NCBI GenBank assembly: GCA_025210735.1
Contig: JAOARD010000041.1
Coordinates: 1-64,000 of the forward strand
Direction of reading: 5' to 3'
Length of the DNA: 64,000 nucleotides
Source of the DNA: Bacteroidales bacterium
Lineage (GTDB): Bacteria > Bacteroidota > Bacteroidia > Bacteroidales > UBA6680
Position 1 is the first letter of the stretch, and each line of letters begins with the position of its first letter. A program made the position numbers and the translations under genes. Of the stretch, positions 20,901 through 28,200 are shown one piece after another. The notes under the pieces are model-generated. The model saw only the letters and a program-made list of their open reading frames with translations, did no database searches and was not told the origin of the DNA.

Positions 20901-22796
20901 GTTGTTAAACATAGCCTCTATCTGCTGCTGACTCAGTGCTCTCTTATACACTTTAAAGTCGTCAATATAACCATCAAACGGCTGAATAGAACTATTATTA
21001 CAATGTTTTCTTGCTCCTAAATTGAACTCTATGGACTCACTATTAGTAAATCCATTAAAAGTCCCCATAGGTTTAGATGCTATCAAATCTCCATCTACAT
21101 AAATTTCCTGATCGCCACCAACCTTATAAGTTGTTACAATGTTATGCCAACTACCATCCATAAGAGACAATCCATTGGTATACTCCAGTATTGATTCATT
21201 TCCATCCGAATCAGCAATAAAAAATAGTAATTTATTATTTACCAAATCCAAATAATAGGTTGTGTTATCGCCAATAGAACAGCCATAATAACTATATATT
21301 TTACCATTAGACTCTGTTTTAATCCATAAAGATATAGTTTGAGAATTACCGGATAAACTAATTATTTTGTCTCTAACATCATTGTGAAGTTGAATACTGC
21401 TGGAATTAAATTTATAACATCCCTTACCATCAAACCCCAAACCAGATTCGTATGTAATATTACTGTTTAAATAGGATTCAATACCGGAGATATAATCAAC
21501 AATCCTGCCACTGGCATTAAAATCACCACCATCAAAAGGCATATCAACAATCTTTATTGACTCAAAACCACTTCCTTTATCAACCTGCCAGTCACTTATC
21601 ATTTTTGCACCATTACCAAAGTCAGGAGTTGTTGTCTGCAACAGGTTATCGCTGCTAAGAGCTTCGGTATTGCCACTATTAATTGTAGTTCCTGTTATTT
21701 GCGGAAACTTTATCAGAAGCTCATTACTGCACTTCTCTGACCCAACTCCTGTATTGTTGTAAGGAATGGCACAAACCTTCCATTTTTGTTCAGAGGCTGT
21801 CTCTTTTGGAGATATCTTATAGTTGAAATACTCATTGGTAACTGAGTAGTTATTGTACATCAAAGCTATCTGCTCATTAGATAGCGGACGGTTAAAGATC
21901 ATTACATCATCTATACCTCCTTTAAAAGCCTGAGGATGACCGGGAACATCAAATTTACCTATAAGCATATCATAGGGCATCTGAGGAAAAGTAACAGCTG
22001 CAGTAGTCTTTTCAGCAACCTCAACTCCATTAAAAAATAATCGTAATTTATTATTTGGTTTATCATATACAGCTGCCACATGCGACCATGTATTTAAAGG
22101 AACTACGGTGGTTGATACTAATCTTTCAGTTTCACCAACAGTATAGTACCCCAGATATCCAGTATTTTTCATTAAAAGAAACTGATGATAATGAGGAGCA
22201 TGATTTATAACTCTACCAATTATTGTTCTGTGATCATTATGATCCTCAGGATATACCCAGGCAACATAAGTAAAACTCTCTCCTGCTGTGATATTGGCTG
22301 CATCATCATCAATAATAATAGAAGAGTTAGCATTAAAATAGTAATATCCCCCTCCATTATAACCTCCTGTAGATTTGTGTACAACACCATCAATTGTCCC
22401 ATTTTTTGGACCTGCATAATTCCTTACACTACCTCCCTCTGCAATAACATCTAAATCAAAAGGCATATGAAGCACCTTAATAGGTGAGTCATCAACCTGC
22501 CAGTTATAGACTACGCCCGAATTTGCCGGCTGCAATCCGGTCACTTCTGCAGACAGTACACTACTTGTATATGCTATCGCCCCTGATGATGAGATGGCAT
22601 TTACTTCTGTAACTGATGGTGATGTTGCCGGAGGTAACACAGGGCTATACCAAACTTTAGTATTATCTGATACCCACGGATATGTTTTAAACAGATCTGA
22701 TGATGATATATAATCTGTACTATTTGCATAGTATCTGTTAGATATAAATAACAGAGATATTATTATTAACAACAGTCGTAATGTCCGGGATTTCAT
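10665..22796 (-). CDS. Giant secreted modular surface protein B, 4043 aa
   Basis: ATG at 22796 gives MKSRTLRLLLIIISLLFIS, a clear signal peptide. Residues about 45-2245 contain seven LamG domains, each nested in a split Ig-like domain: a leading half with DWQVD.GSGF.SIKI.DMPMDGG and a trailing half with ETKTGEKWRVTVTPNDN...SNEVLI. Residues about 2250-3080 carry five fibrinogen-like modules, two short (ending YCDMTST or WCDMTST) and three complete (GGGW). These are followed by an Ig-like domain, one LamG + SPRY-like unit (to about 3630), another Ig-like domain and the conserved terminal LamG ending RRRLIVVETQ. No T9SS type-A tail is present. Modules 3 and 4 of the LamG block are 918-bp tandem repeats. 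Most likely an exported adhesin or matrix protein; carbohydrate or glycoprotein binding is inferred from the domain classes only. Confidence 0.93.
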   Translation of the reverse strand: MKSRTLRLLLIIISLLFISNRYYANSTDYISSSDLFKTYPWVSDNTKVWYSPVLPPATSPSVTEVNAISSSGAIAYTSSVLSAEVTGLQPANSGVVYNWQVDDSPIKVLHMPFDLDVIAEGGSVRNYAGPKNGTIDGVVHKSTGGYNGGGYYYFNANSSIIIDDDAANITAGESFTYVAWVYPEDHNDHRTIIGRVINHAPHYHQFLLMKNTGYLGYYTVGETERLVSTTVVPLNTWSHVAAVYDKPNNKLRLFFNGVEVAEKTTAAVTFPQMPYDMLIGKFDVPGHPQAFKGGIDDVMIFNRPLSNEQIALMYNNYSVTNEYFNYKISPKETASEQKWKVCAIPYNNTGVGSEKCSNELLIKFPQITGTTINSGNTEALSSDNLLQTTTPDFGNGAKMISDWQVDKGSGFESIKIVDMPFDGGDFNASGRIVDYISGIESYLNSNITYESGLGFDGKGCYKFNSSSIQLHNDVRDKIISLSGNSQTISLWIKTESNGKIYSYYGCSIGDNTTYYLDLVNNKLLFFIADSDGNESILEYTNGLSLMDGSWHNIVTTYKVGGDQEIYVDGDLIASKPMGTFNGFTNSESIEFNLGARKHCNNSSIQPFDGYIDDFKVYKRALSQQQIEAMFNNCLNPDGSYNGNFRDNIIAPQETKTGEKWRVTVTPNDNVNNGEVKTSNEVLIKFPQITGVTINDGAAEAFGGNNLLHTTGPDFGNRAKMISDWQVDNGSGFESIKIIDMPMDGGALAAGNVKNYISNNHGVILEASYKSGEGFDGKGCYEFDGINDGIYIEDSDIIDLTDDFTISLWINPAHIHGPEGSKAGVILRKDDAYEIYFCNKKINLRIHTPDLTENVIDYNLELNRWTYLTMTYKDRVLKGYINGVLKSSEIYPANLRVNSNNLCFGRYNNGSFPYTGKLDEVKFFNRALSGSQIAAMYNNCLNQDGTYNGNFRDNIIAPQETKTGEKWRVTVTPNDNVNNGEVKTSNEVLIKFPQITGVTINDGAAEAFGGNNLLHTTNPDFGNGAKMISDWQVDNGSGFKSLKILDMPMDGGALEGGKVKNYSGNIHGTILGGGYKSDGGFDGKGCFEFDGIDDGIYIEDNDIIDLANDFTISLWVNPAYIHGPEGSKAGVILRKGDAYELFYSNGIINLRIHTPNFNQNTIDYNVDINRWSFVTVTYKDGVLKGYINGVQRSSNTYSGNIKENTNNLCFGRYNVGSFPFKGKLDEIKIFNRALSSSQIEAMYNDCLNPDGSYNGNFRDNIIAPQETKTGEKWRVTVIPNDNENNGEVKTSNEVLIKFSQINQVQINNGDTEASTIVDLIYTTAPDFGNSVKMITDWQVDKDDGNGFQSIKILDMPMDGGALAGEDVKNYVSDNNGVVNGAEYKYDSGFDNKGCYYFNGTSNHIAVADNTEKRTDGSFTATVWVYMTGGQEYAAFITAESTERHYSWTLRKYKENNKIEFAIANRNNPSNNDYTSTFSTDDIIFNKWQHVVVVWNQDKKSATLYLNGEESGGSNISNISRYTHDEGFSIGKSNFVTTTHFKGFLDDVKVYNRALSPEQISAMYNNFETTRIYRDDIIVPQETKSGEVWKTCVAPNDNSADGTELCSNSVTIAIPAIENLKINEGDSEAINSEKLIAEYDDIQNIKGFFNWQVDKNDGNGFQSIKVFDMPMDGGALAAGGKIKDYANDNHATPSGAIYQPDGGYDGKGAYYLNGSSYISIPHSSNVDIGSMQEYTVNFWVYLYNTSGGYIASKGNANSVNMWFIQMSDKSVELRFRDYGTSDDLHMFSVSNLPSKTGWVNVAISYDSEGKYKIYRDGVKVGESVTGKPKIRSNSSFIRLGGRCHNSNCYHTELKFDEFEIYNRALSETQIAVMYNNYEATGAACKDTIVPQETKIGEKWKLEVTPNDNIDDGISVLSNEIEIIFPQINQVQINNGDTKTTSANRLEYNTIPDFGTDAKLIADWQVKKDTDSDFESVKAFDMPMDGGTLASGKVKEYMNGINGVVASSGVEYLPNGGIDGKGAYYFDGTNKTIDIGDKDDFNFILSTRTFTISFWAKTPDYVGRHLYIMGSAAYTSSTVGFYMGIDENGKFAMAGLKASSGENVFRYDFDPSDPRVFPDDEFHHIVVTCDDSSLGTDEFIKYYVDGELKGQGGYATSDTYTGNSTHVLGLGKITGYTPTGNRSFKGVIDELKIWRVALSAEQIKLNYENRSDKVISSRETKSGETWRVSVTPNDNLSDGTAISGNEILITANTSCKAYKSAGFTEDGIYEIDPDGEGAGEPFEVWCDMTSTNLESESPSSNSSLKSCTHHLALFPSNAGKDGIYMIDPDGANQGKDPFKLWCDMTTDGGGWGLISYLDDEDNSANRWALLHDANDTGLEVGSNATSFDATFRTPNNKLLIEMADEIAVGVPFKDDALVNGFRKLGDWTWAWKLQKPDVLTSAWIDGYNSSNHLISSVNYTIINQPSSGSSFTNEVQNIYYGKKTDASEFGFMLAEDYGSESYFYPAWNSCQETPLFHLYNEDTGGGNSNGLTRGISKSTNQSGHSCKLSGTYATYEYHTNTRAIEGSIWVREDITQYYNPEVSCAAHKALGRNSSGVYKIDPDGAGGIEPFTAYCDMTSTDLITDSESSSTALESCMQHLVYYPDNYTVDGVYMLDPDGTSGSEEPFKVWCDMTREGGGWTHTASLADDQNNYWTWNNQANLYNGNEYGQLNSFRTNDYQSKAWRTVSGNQIMFSHGVNNGKYIIYNDIINGETLNSKYTSSNTTVGEFGPPVVTEGTWWQQRGTELKMHLQVPDSDGHGWAMGGKSFVWRSTANHNSNYDDVFGGTSGAHNPDKEFWAPEHYFFYERNFDASALTVYVRENSLTTAYQAEKSCQHHYLKNRRVNGVYKIDPDGDGDIVEFEAYCDMNTDGGGWTLVHKNNRGSGADNDKTDNGYNTEALSDPVINDVAILPKATIEALGETFRINTDSDIHKMYWRFNSMSDVYYSSRMDDASEPVDLSVNYKLNWSSDWSDGTIDPTNTGTDSHSFVVWTEKDNTDKAHMIVSRNSGSGSSFWFNGDSWSYTYKPGAVWVKNSLLSAPEISYFRTNKNRIERGEDIQLSWSVPNGVTAELYSDTDSNYQTPRDVSSQSSENLTPDSDKAFVTYTLRVTDSDGFINKKKVKIFLDREIPYSLRFNSSESNYLRRENAESGNSKKWTYSVWVKLGDRDVEGTNFRSLFSSGKIGEPTEGSANLYINNSGNLCFNASNDHSNVHADYISTEKIESISEWTHIFVSFNSTEAVEENRFKAYVNGGELSLTSSLPVAENMELVINKEDYMHSIGVFYRNCTSENCDNENNSSIPGGGTDYYPHLFDGYMTEIYFIDGQSLSVNDFGESKSGNWIPKATSVYDYGNNGFYLNFFDQTNPGADYSGNDNDWLLINYVTRKDGDRYIDQMLDSPDRNFAVLNPNDPLNNNSTISYGNISFKGNSYSGASSYSTSVGVSEKQYFEGVRKNSSQAGEVGIIDPLTDNFYSVIICNGEKRGNENGVLKPTTSITSGEVNLDETFSFYLDFENSSISFSRSSGTRELIYNIVQGQYKLYVNDASSVNASEILINGGQGGQSGLKDYKVDITTGIWTEITDGSVPDVRFKYTPPTGFYPLNDAFVSPDISSFTANPTEVNSGGTTDLEWVVTGSVKEELWLDGNKVADITGQSPYTITPPEEPGEYTYTLKSYNGVGLVSIKEVKITVNSGISVESVQINDNNDKYRSNQKLEAVHTGLNPADGNLIYNWFVDRGSGSNTIADVIIPFDGNTVNDKSGNNNNGALHDDENDGFNSNGKYGVGYEFDGVNDYIEMPTIGNMFNSDFSYSIWVYIPSEARTEDVSFFNVRNFDDTGTGDHRAGHIVLQPDDNIRFECKGEGDNVLLEKTKNLSITKDVYLHFVVTKRGNEFRFYYNGEEQPDMRITTTGSTAIDDNNISLGRLNSNTVTGYFKGRVDELMIFDRTLSSGQIKSAYENGMRYIVPSETRVTDKWQVKVIPSNGTNTGEEKQSQQVTITASRRRLIVVETQ
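18911..20746 (-). repeat. 918-bp tandem duplication within gene B
   Basis: The same landmark (ttataagaacttcattactt) recurs at 18911, 19829 and 20747, exactly 918 bp (306 codons) apart. Each unit encodes one nested LamG domain with its split Ig halves. The repeats keep frame. A further, more diverged unit begins about 960 bp later. Confidence 0.85.
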
Positions 22797-22844
22797 ATGT
22801 TTATATTTTTTCAGTTGTCATATAAAACTCGCTTTATTTAGTCA

Positions 22845-22860
22845 TTCTCGTATATGAGAA
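22845..22860. promoter_or_regulatory. Leader inverted repeat TTCTC-N6-GAGAA, gene B
   Basis: A perfect 5-bp inverted repeat with a 6-nt centre, about 50 nt upstream of the gene B ATG and downstream of the promoter-like block. The same element occurs before C, and an imperfect one before A. It could be an mRNA hairpin or a dimeric protein site. Confidence 0.4.
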
Positions 22861-22932
22861 AACTTATTCTCATGCTCGTTTCATACTAGTTTAATTTCTG
22901 GTTCTAATTATAGTTACAGCAATTTACTCCAT

Positions 22933-23015
22933 ATAACAAAGTACTAAACCACTGCTATTTATAATTTACAAAAACTATTATAGTATTGCTATTTTTAAGA
23001 GAGGTTTTACATTAA
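22933..23015 (-). promoter_or_regulatory. Shared promoter-like block upstream of gene B
   Basis: Same block as before gene A (GTAAAACCTCTC, TTTTTGTAAATTATAAAT, TTTAGTACTTTGTTAT) with the two TTTG boxes in the same arrangement. It lies about 140 nt upstream of the ATG. Confidence 0.6.
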
Positions 23016-23078
23016 AATAGTTGTTGATAAACTTATCTGCATTAGTATTCCATATAACCTCATTACTATTACATACTG

Positions 23079-23108
23079 TTTGTTAAAAATATTTCCGACG
23101 TAAATTTG
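23079..23108 (+). promoter_or_regulatory. Promoter for the VOC-family gene
   Basis: TTTG (23079-23082), an 18-bp spacer and TAAATTTG (23101-23108) closely match the Bacteroidota consensus TTTG-N19-21-TAnnTTTG. The predicted start lies about 60 nt before the ATG at 23175. Confidence 0.55.
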
Positions 23109-23174
23109 TATCTTTCTGTTTTGTACTAAATTCTTATAACTTATTACAGTATAATCAAACATCAATTATTGGAT

Positions 23175-23819
23175 ATGAACATTGATCATATATTTATCTT
23201 TACTGATGATAATGGTAAAGTAGCTAATGAATTAGTTGAATTCGGGTTGACAGAGGGGAGCAGTAGAATTCACAAAGGGCAAGGAACTACAAACCGTAAA
23301 TTCTATTTTGATAATTTCTATTTTGAAATTCTTTGGGTTCACAACAGTATTGAACTAAGAAGCAAACAAACTAAGCCTACAGGGCTATGGAGACGCTCTG
23401 AATATAAAACCAATGGCTATTCACCATTTGGGCTATGCATGGTTAATATTGACGAAACAAAACATATTTTTAATAATGCTTTTAAATATCAACCGGACTA
23501 TTTCCCTAAGGATCACGTAATAGATATTATAAAAAATGAACATCAGCCGGATTTACCATGGACTTTTCGACTCCCATTCAAAGATCAGAATAGAAATATA
23601 GATGAACCTAAGAGCCACAAAAACGGGATTTCGGTATTAACAAAAGTAAGTTTTGAGTATAAAAAGATTTCTGACAATAATTTTATCAGGGATTTTGGAG
23701 TGGATAGTAATATTGAGTTCATTCAAACATCAAGAAATTGGCTAAACCTGACCTTTGACAATAACAAGCAGAGAAAGAGAAAAGATTTTAATAGTCTGTT
23801 TTTAACTATTTATTACTAA
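23175..23819 (+). CDS. VOC (glyoxalase/bleomycin-resistance-like) family protein, 214 aa
   Basis: The ATG at 23175 (MNIDHIFIFTDD) is preferred over a TTG at 23169 because VOC proteins typically start with such an (x)xDHxxxxV strand. The N-terminal half shows the vicinal-oxygen-chelate pattern: IDHIFIF, then a helix (ANELVEFGLTEGS), then RKFYFDNFYFEILWV, in which His (DH) and Glu (FEILWV) are candidate metal ligands. The family includes lyases, dioxygenases and resistance proteins; substrate cannot be told here. The protein is cytoplasmic, without a signal peptide. It is on the plus strand between giants B and C and converges on C. The C-terminal third (after about residue 110) has no landmark I recognise. 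Confidence 0.75.
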   Translation: MNIDHIFIFTDDNGKVANELVEFGLTEGSSRIHKGQGTTNRKFYFDNFYFEILWVHNSIELRSKQTKPTGLWRRSEYKTNGYSPFGLCMVNIDETKHIFNNAFKYQPDYFPKDHVIDIIKNEHQPDLPWTFRLPFKDQNRNIDEPKSHKNGISVLTKVSFEYKKISDNNFIRDFGVDSNIEFIQTSRNWLNLTFDNNKQRKRKDFNSLFLTIYY

Positions 23820-23828
23820 TATTTATAC

Positions 23829-23990
23829 AGTAGAGATGAATGGTCGTTATTCAATAAAACCGAATGGTCATTGGTATCCTCATAGAGACGAATGGCCATT
23901 GGTATCGTAGAGATGAACGGCCGTTCATCTCTACGGTCATTCATCTCTACAACCGTTCGTCTCTACGACTATTCACCCCTACTGGGTTTC
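23829..23990 (-). repeat. 16-bp repeat array with 28-bp palindrome at 3' end of gene C
   Basis: On the minus strand: GTAGAAACCCA, GTAGGGGTGAATAGTC, GTAGAGACGAACGGTT, GTAGAGATGAATGACC, GTAGAGATGAACGGCC, then the inverted arm. The perfect palindrome is at 23907-23934, 45 nt past the gene C stop codon. Degenerate inverted copies continue to the end of the VOC gene. The array lies between convergent genes. Confidence 0.8.
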
Positions 23991-25225
23991 TACAACTATC
24001 AGTCTGCGACGTGAGGCGGTTATTGTTACCTGTTGGCTCTGTTTCTCTTCGCCTGTATTTGTGCCGTTGCTTGGTATTACCTTTACCTGCCATTTATCGG
24101 TTACACGGGTCTCTGATGGTACTATATATCTCATTCCATTCTCATATACAGATTTTATCTGACCTGAACTAAGTGCGCGATCAAATATCATCAACTCATC
24201 TACACGTCCTTTAAAATATTCGGTTACTGTATTGCTGTTTAATCTACCTATCGAGATATTGTTATCATCAATGGCTGTTGAGCCGGAGGTAGTTATTCGC
24301 ATATCCGGTTGCTCCTCTCCATTATAGTAGAAACGGAACTCGTTGCCTCGTTTAATTACTACAAAATGCAGATATACATCCTTTGTTATAGAGAGATTCT
24401 TTGTCTTCTCAAGTAACAGATTATCTCCTTCGCCTTTACACTCAAAGCGAATATTATCATCCGGTTGTAGTACAATATGTCCTGCGCGGTGATCGCCGGT
24501 TCCGGTATCATCAAAGTTACGAACATTGAAAAACGATACATCCTCTGTTCGTGGTTCTGATGGTATGTATACCCAGATACTGTAACTGAAATCGCTGTTA
24601 AACAGGTTGCCTATTGTTGGCATCTCTATATAGTCGTTATCTCCATCAAACTCATAACCAACGCCATATTTTCCGTTGCTATTAAAACCATCACTCTCAT
24701 CATCGTGCAGTGCACCGTTATTATTATTGCCGGATTTATCGTTTACTGTATTACCATCAAATGGTATTATTACATCTGCTATTGTGTTACTTCCCGATCC
24801 ACGATCTACAAACCAGTTATATATCAAAGTTCCATCTGCCGGATTCAGCCCTGTATGCACGGCCTCTAATCTCTGATTTGAACGGTACTCAACGTTATTA
24901 TCGTTTATCTGCACAGACTCAACAGATACTCCCGGAGTTACGGTTATTTTAACCTCTTTGGTTGATATAAGTCCTGCACTACTATAGGTTTTAAGTGTAT
25001 ATGTATACTCACCCGGCTCCTCTGGCGGTGTAATTGTATATGGCGATTGCCCTGTAATATCTGCTACTTTTTCACCATCTAACCATAACTCCTCTTTTAC
25101 CGATCCGGTTACTGTCCACTCCAGATCTGTTGTACCTCCAGAACCCACCACTGTAGGATCTGCTGTAAAACTATTTATATCAGGCGAAACAAATGCATTA
25201 TTAAGTGGATAATATCCGGTTAATG
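23979..25225 (-). repeat. Conserved 3' module, copy C
   Basis: Ig-like plus terminal LamG segment and tail, nearly identical to copies B, D and E. Confidence 0.85.
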
Positions 25226-28200
25226 GTGAATAAGAAAATCGCACATCGGGTACACTTCCGTCTGTCACCTCTGTCCATACACCTGTTGAGATATCTATCT
25301 TATAATTCTTCAGTCCTGATTGACCGCCCTGACCAAAGTTAATCTCTGATACAGTCTCGGAATAAGATCCGGAACCCATACTTATTGTAACCTCATTAAC
25401 AAAATCGCTATCTGTTATCTGATACATATGACTACCATTATGGTTTACTTTTATTTCACCCTCTTCTGTATTTACTATATAACTAATAACACCTCCCGTT
25501 AACTTAGCTCCAAGTAGTTCTTTATCTGCCCCTTTTGATTTATAGAATCCTTCATCTCCTCCACTATTTGTCTGCATCTTATTATACAAGATCATATTCT
25601 CTTCTGGTGAAATAATTTTGGTTGACAACCCGACATTTGACGATCCTCCAAACTCCGTCTCAGTTATATTTGTTCTCTCAATATACCATTTACCAGTACC
25701 TATATCGCCATAACTACATCCAATCTGTACTGACTGCCCTCCTGAGTTTTCTGTCTCTGTTCTCAGATTACCATTATGTAATGTCAAAGAAGAATAACTA
25801 CCATCTATAAGCTGAGGGCTTAAAACAGAGAAGTTTCTGTCTGGGCTGTCCAACATCTGATCTATATATTTATCCTCATCCTTATTAGAGTTATAATTTA
25901 CAATAGTCATGTCATTATAGTTACCTGAATAATCTTTCCCAGGATTTGTTTGGTCGTGAAAGTTCAGATAAAATCCATTGATCCCATAATCTTGTACAGA
26001 GGTTGCTTTAGGAATCCATTTACCACTTTTAAATTCTCCAAAATCATTTATTGATAAACTGTATCCATCAACAAAATAGATTTCGGTCATATATCCATCA
26101 TAAAAATGAGGGTAGTAATCGTTATTACCTTCTGTGTCTAATACAGTGTTATTTATATTTGGGCAGTTATCAGAAGTACAATTTCTATTATACACCCCAA
26201 GCGTATGTGTAAGATCAATCTTACCAATTGCCAGCTCTCTATTTAAAGCAACAGGATATGGTGCAATCAAATTTAGCTCTTCTCCGTTCAGATATGCTTT
26301 AAATCTATCAAATTCTGTAACCTCTGTAGAGTTAAAACTTACAAATATATGTGCCCATTCATTATAGTTATCTATTTTTTCAACAGATTCATAACTTGCA
26401 TGAACACTCTGATGATCGTTTGAAGCACCAAAACATAATTTTCCTAAGTTATTAATGTACAACAAAGCACTTCCGTGAGTAGGTTGCCCTTTTTCTCCGG
26501 ATGCAAAAATTGATTTTCTGTTATTACCTTCAGTATTTGGTTTACCCAATTTTATCCATGTACTAAATGTCCATATTTTTTTATTTCCTGATTTATCATT
26601 CTTTCTCTTAAGATAGTTCGACTTTGAATAGTTAAATCGTAAAGAGTAAGGTATATCACTATTAAGAAATACCGTCACCTCTTTCTCACTTGTAAAACCA
26701 TCTGCATTAGTTACTTTAAGTATATATGTCACAAATGCTTTATCACTATCAGGAGTAAGTGTTTCGTTATTTGATGATGAAACATCTTTTCCGCTTTGAT
26801 AATTACTATCACTATCGCTATATATCTCAGCTGTAACACCATCTGGTACTTCCCATGAAAGTTGAATCTCATTGCCTCTGTTTATTCTGTTTTTGTTGGC
26901 TTTAAACCATGATATCTCAGGTAAAGACAGATTGTTGTCACGTACCCATACAGTCCCCGGGTGATATGATCCTAATCCATTAGCAACATGCCAACTACCA
27001 TAATTAAACCAGAAGTTACCTTTTGGACTACAACAATCCCTGCGAACAATAATATGCATCATTTCAGCGTCCTCTACCCTCACGTGTGTAGCATCAGTGT
27101 TATTGGTTTTCTTTAGTGTTGCTGCTTTCCATTCATTATCATATGACACAACCTTCATCTCACAAGCAATATCATTATCGGTTACATCCGGTTTTGTATT
27201 ATAAAACACTTCATTCTGTGAACTAAACCTCCAATACGCTTTATGATTTTCCGAGTCTGTTGTTAATCTGAACTCGTTACCCAGTTGTTCTATAACTTCT
27301 CTTGGCAGTATTGCTGTTGCATCTATATCAGGAGATTGAAGTCCTGCCAGATTATATCCGTCATCTGTTATGTCATTTGCCTGATTAGCTCCTCTATCGT
27401 TTTTATGAACAAGTGTCCACCCTCCTTCATCGGTTGTCATATCACAGTAAGCTTCAAACTCAGCTATTGCTCCATCTCCATCCGGATCTATTTTATAAAC
27501 ACCATCAACTTTTCTGTTTTTCAGGTAGTGGTGCATACACGATTTTTCAGCAGGAAAAGCTGTGGTTAAATCTATGTCTCTGGCATATAGCTCAAAATCA
27601 ACATCATGTACTCTACTACTGTTATACAGATTAGCATATGATGTTAAACCACTTCTATATGAAATCTGACTTCTGCTATCCGCACCAATTATTATACCCG
27701 GAATTGAATAACCAGCATCTGCTAAAATGGATTTATGTTCCTCTATATTTATTAACTCATAATAGTGTCCCCATTTTGTTGACCTATGATAATCCCACAC
27801 AGAGATTATACCAAAACTACCATTAAATAACTTATCGTTATTAAAGTCATTTGAGGTACCGTTATAGTATTTTAATAAGTTAGCTACAGAGTATGTTTGA
27901 AACCGATTATTAACAGATGTTGATATCTCAGTATACTCACCGGCTTTAACCATTGATTCTGAGAATCCATTAAAGTGGTAGAATGCATCATGAAACTCTA
28001 AGCGTTCTCCAGGAGCTCCATATCTGGTATCGCTATTCCAAAAATTTCCTCCTGAAATAAGATCTTTTTTAGGATTAAAAGCAAACAGCCTTGTCCAGCC
28101 TCCTCCTTCTGTTATCATATCGCAGGTAGCTTTAAATGGTGCAACAGATCCTTCTGCTCCATCAACATCTAACAGGTATATACCATCTTTTCTGTAATTC

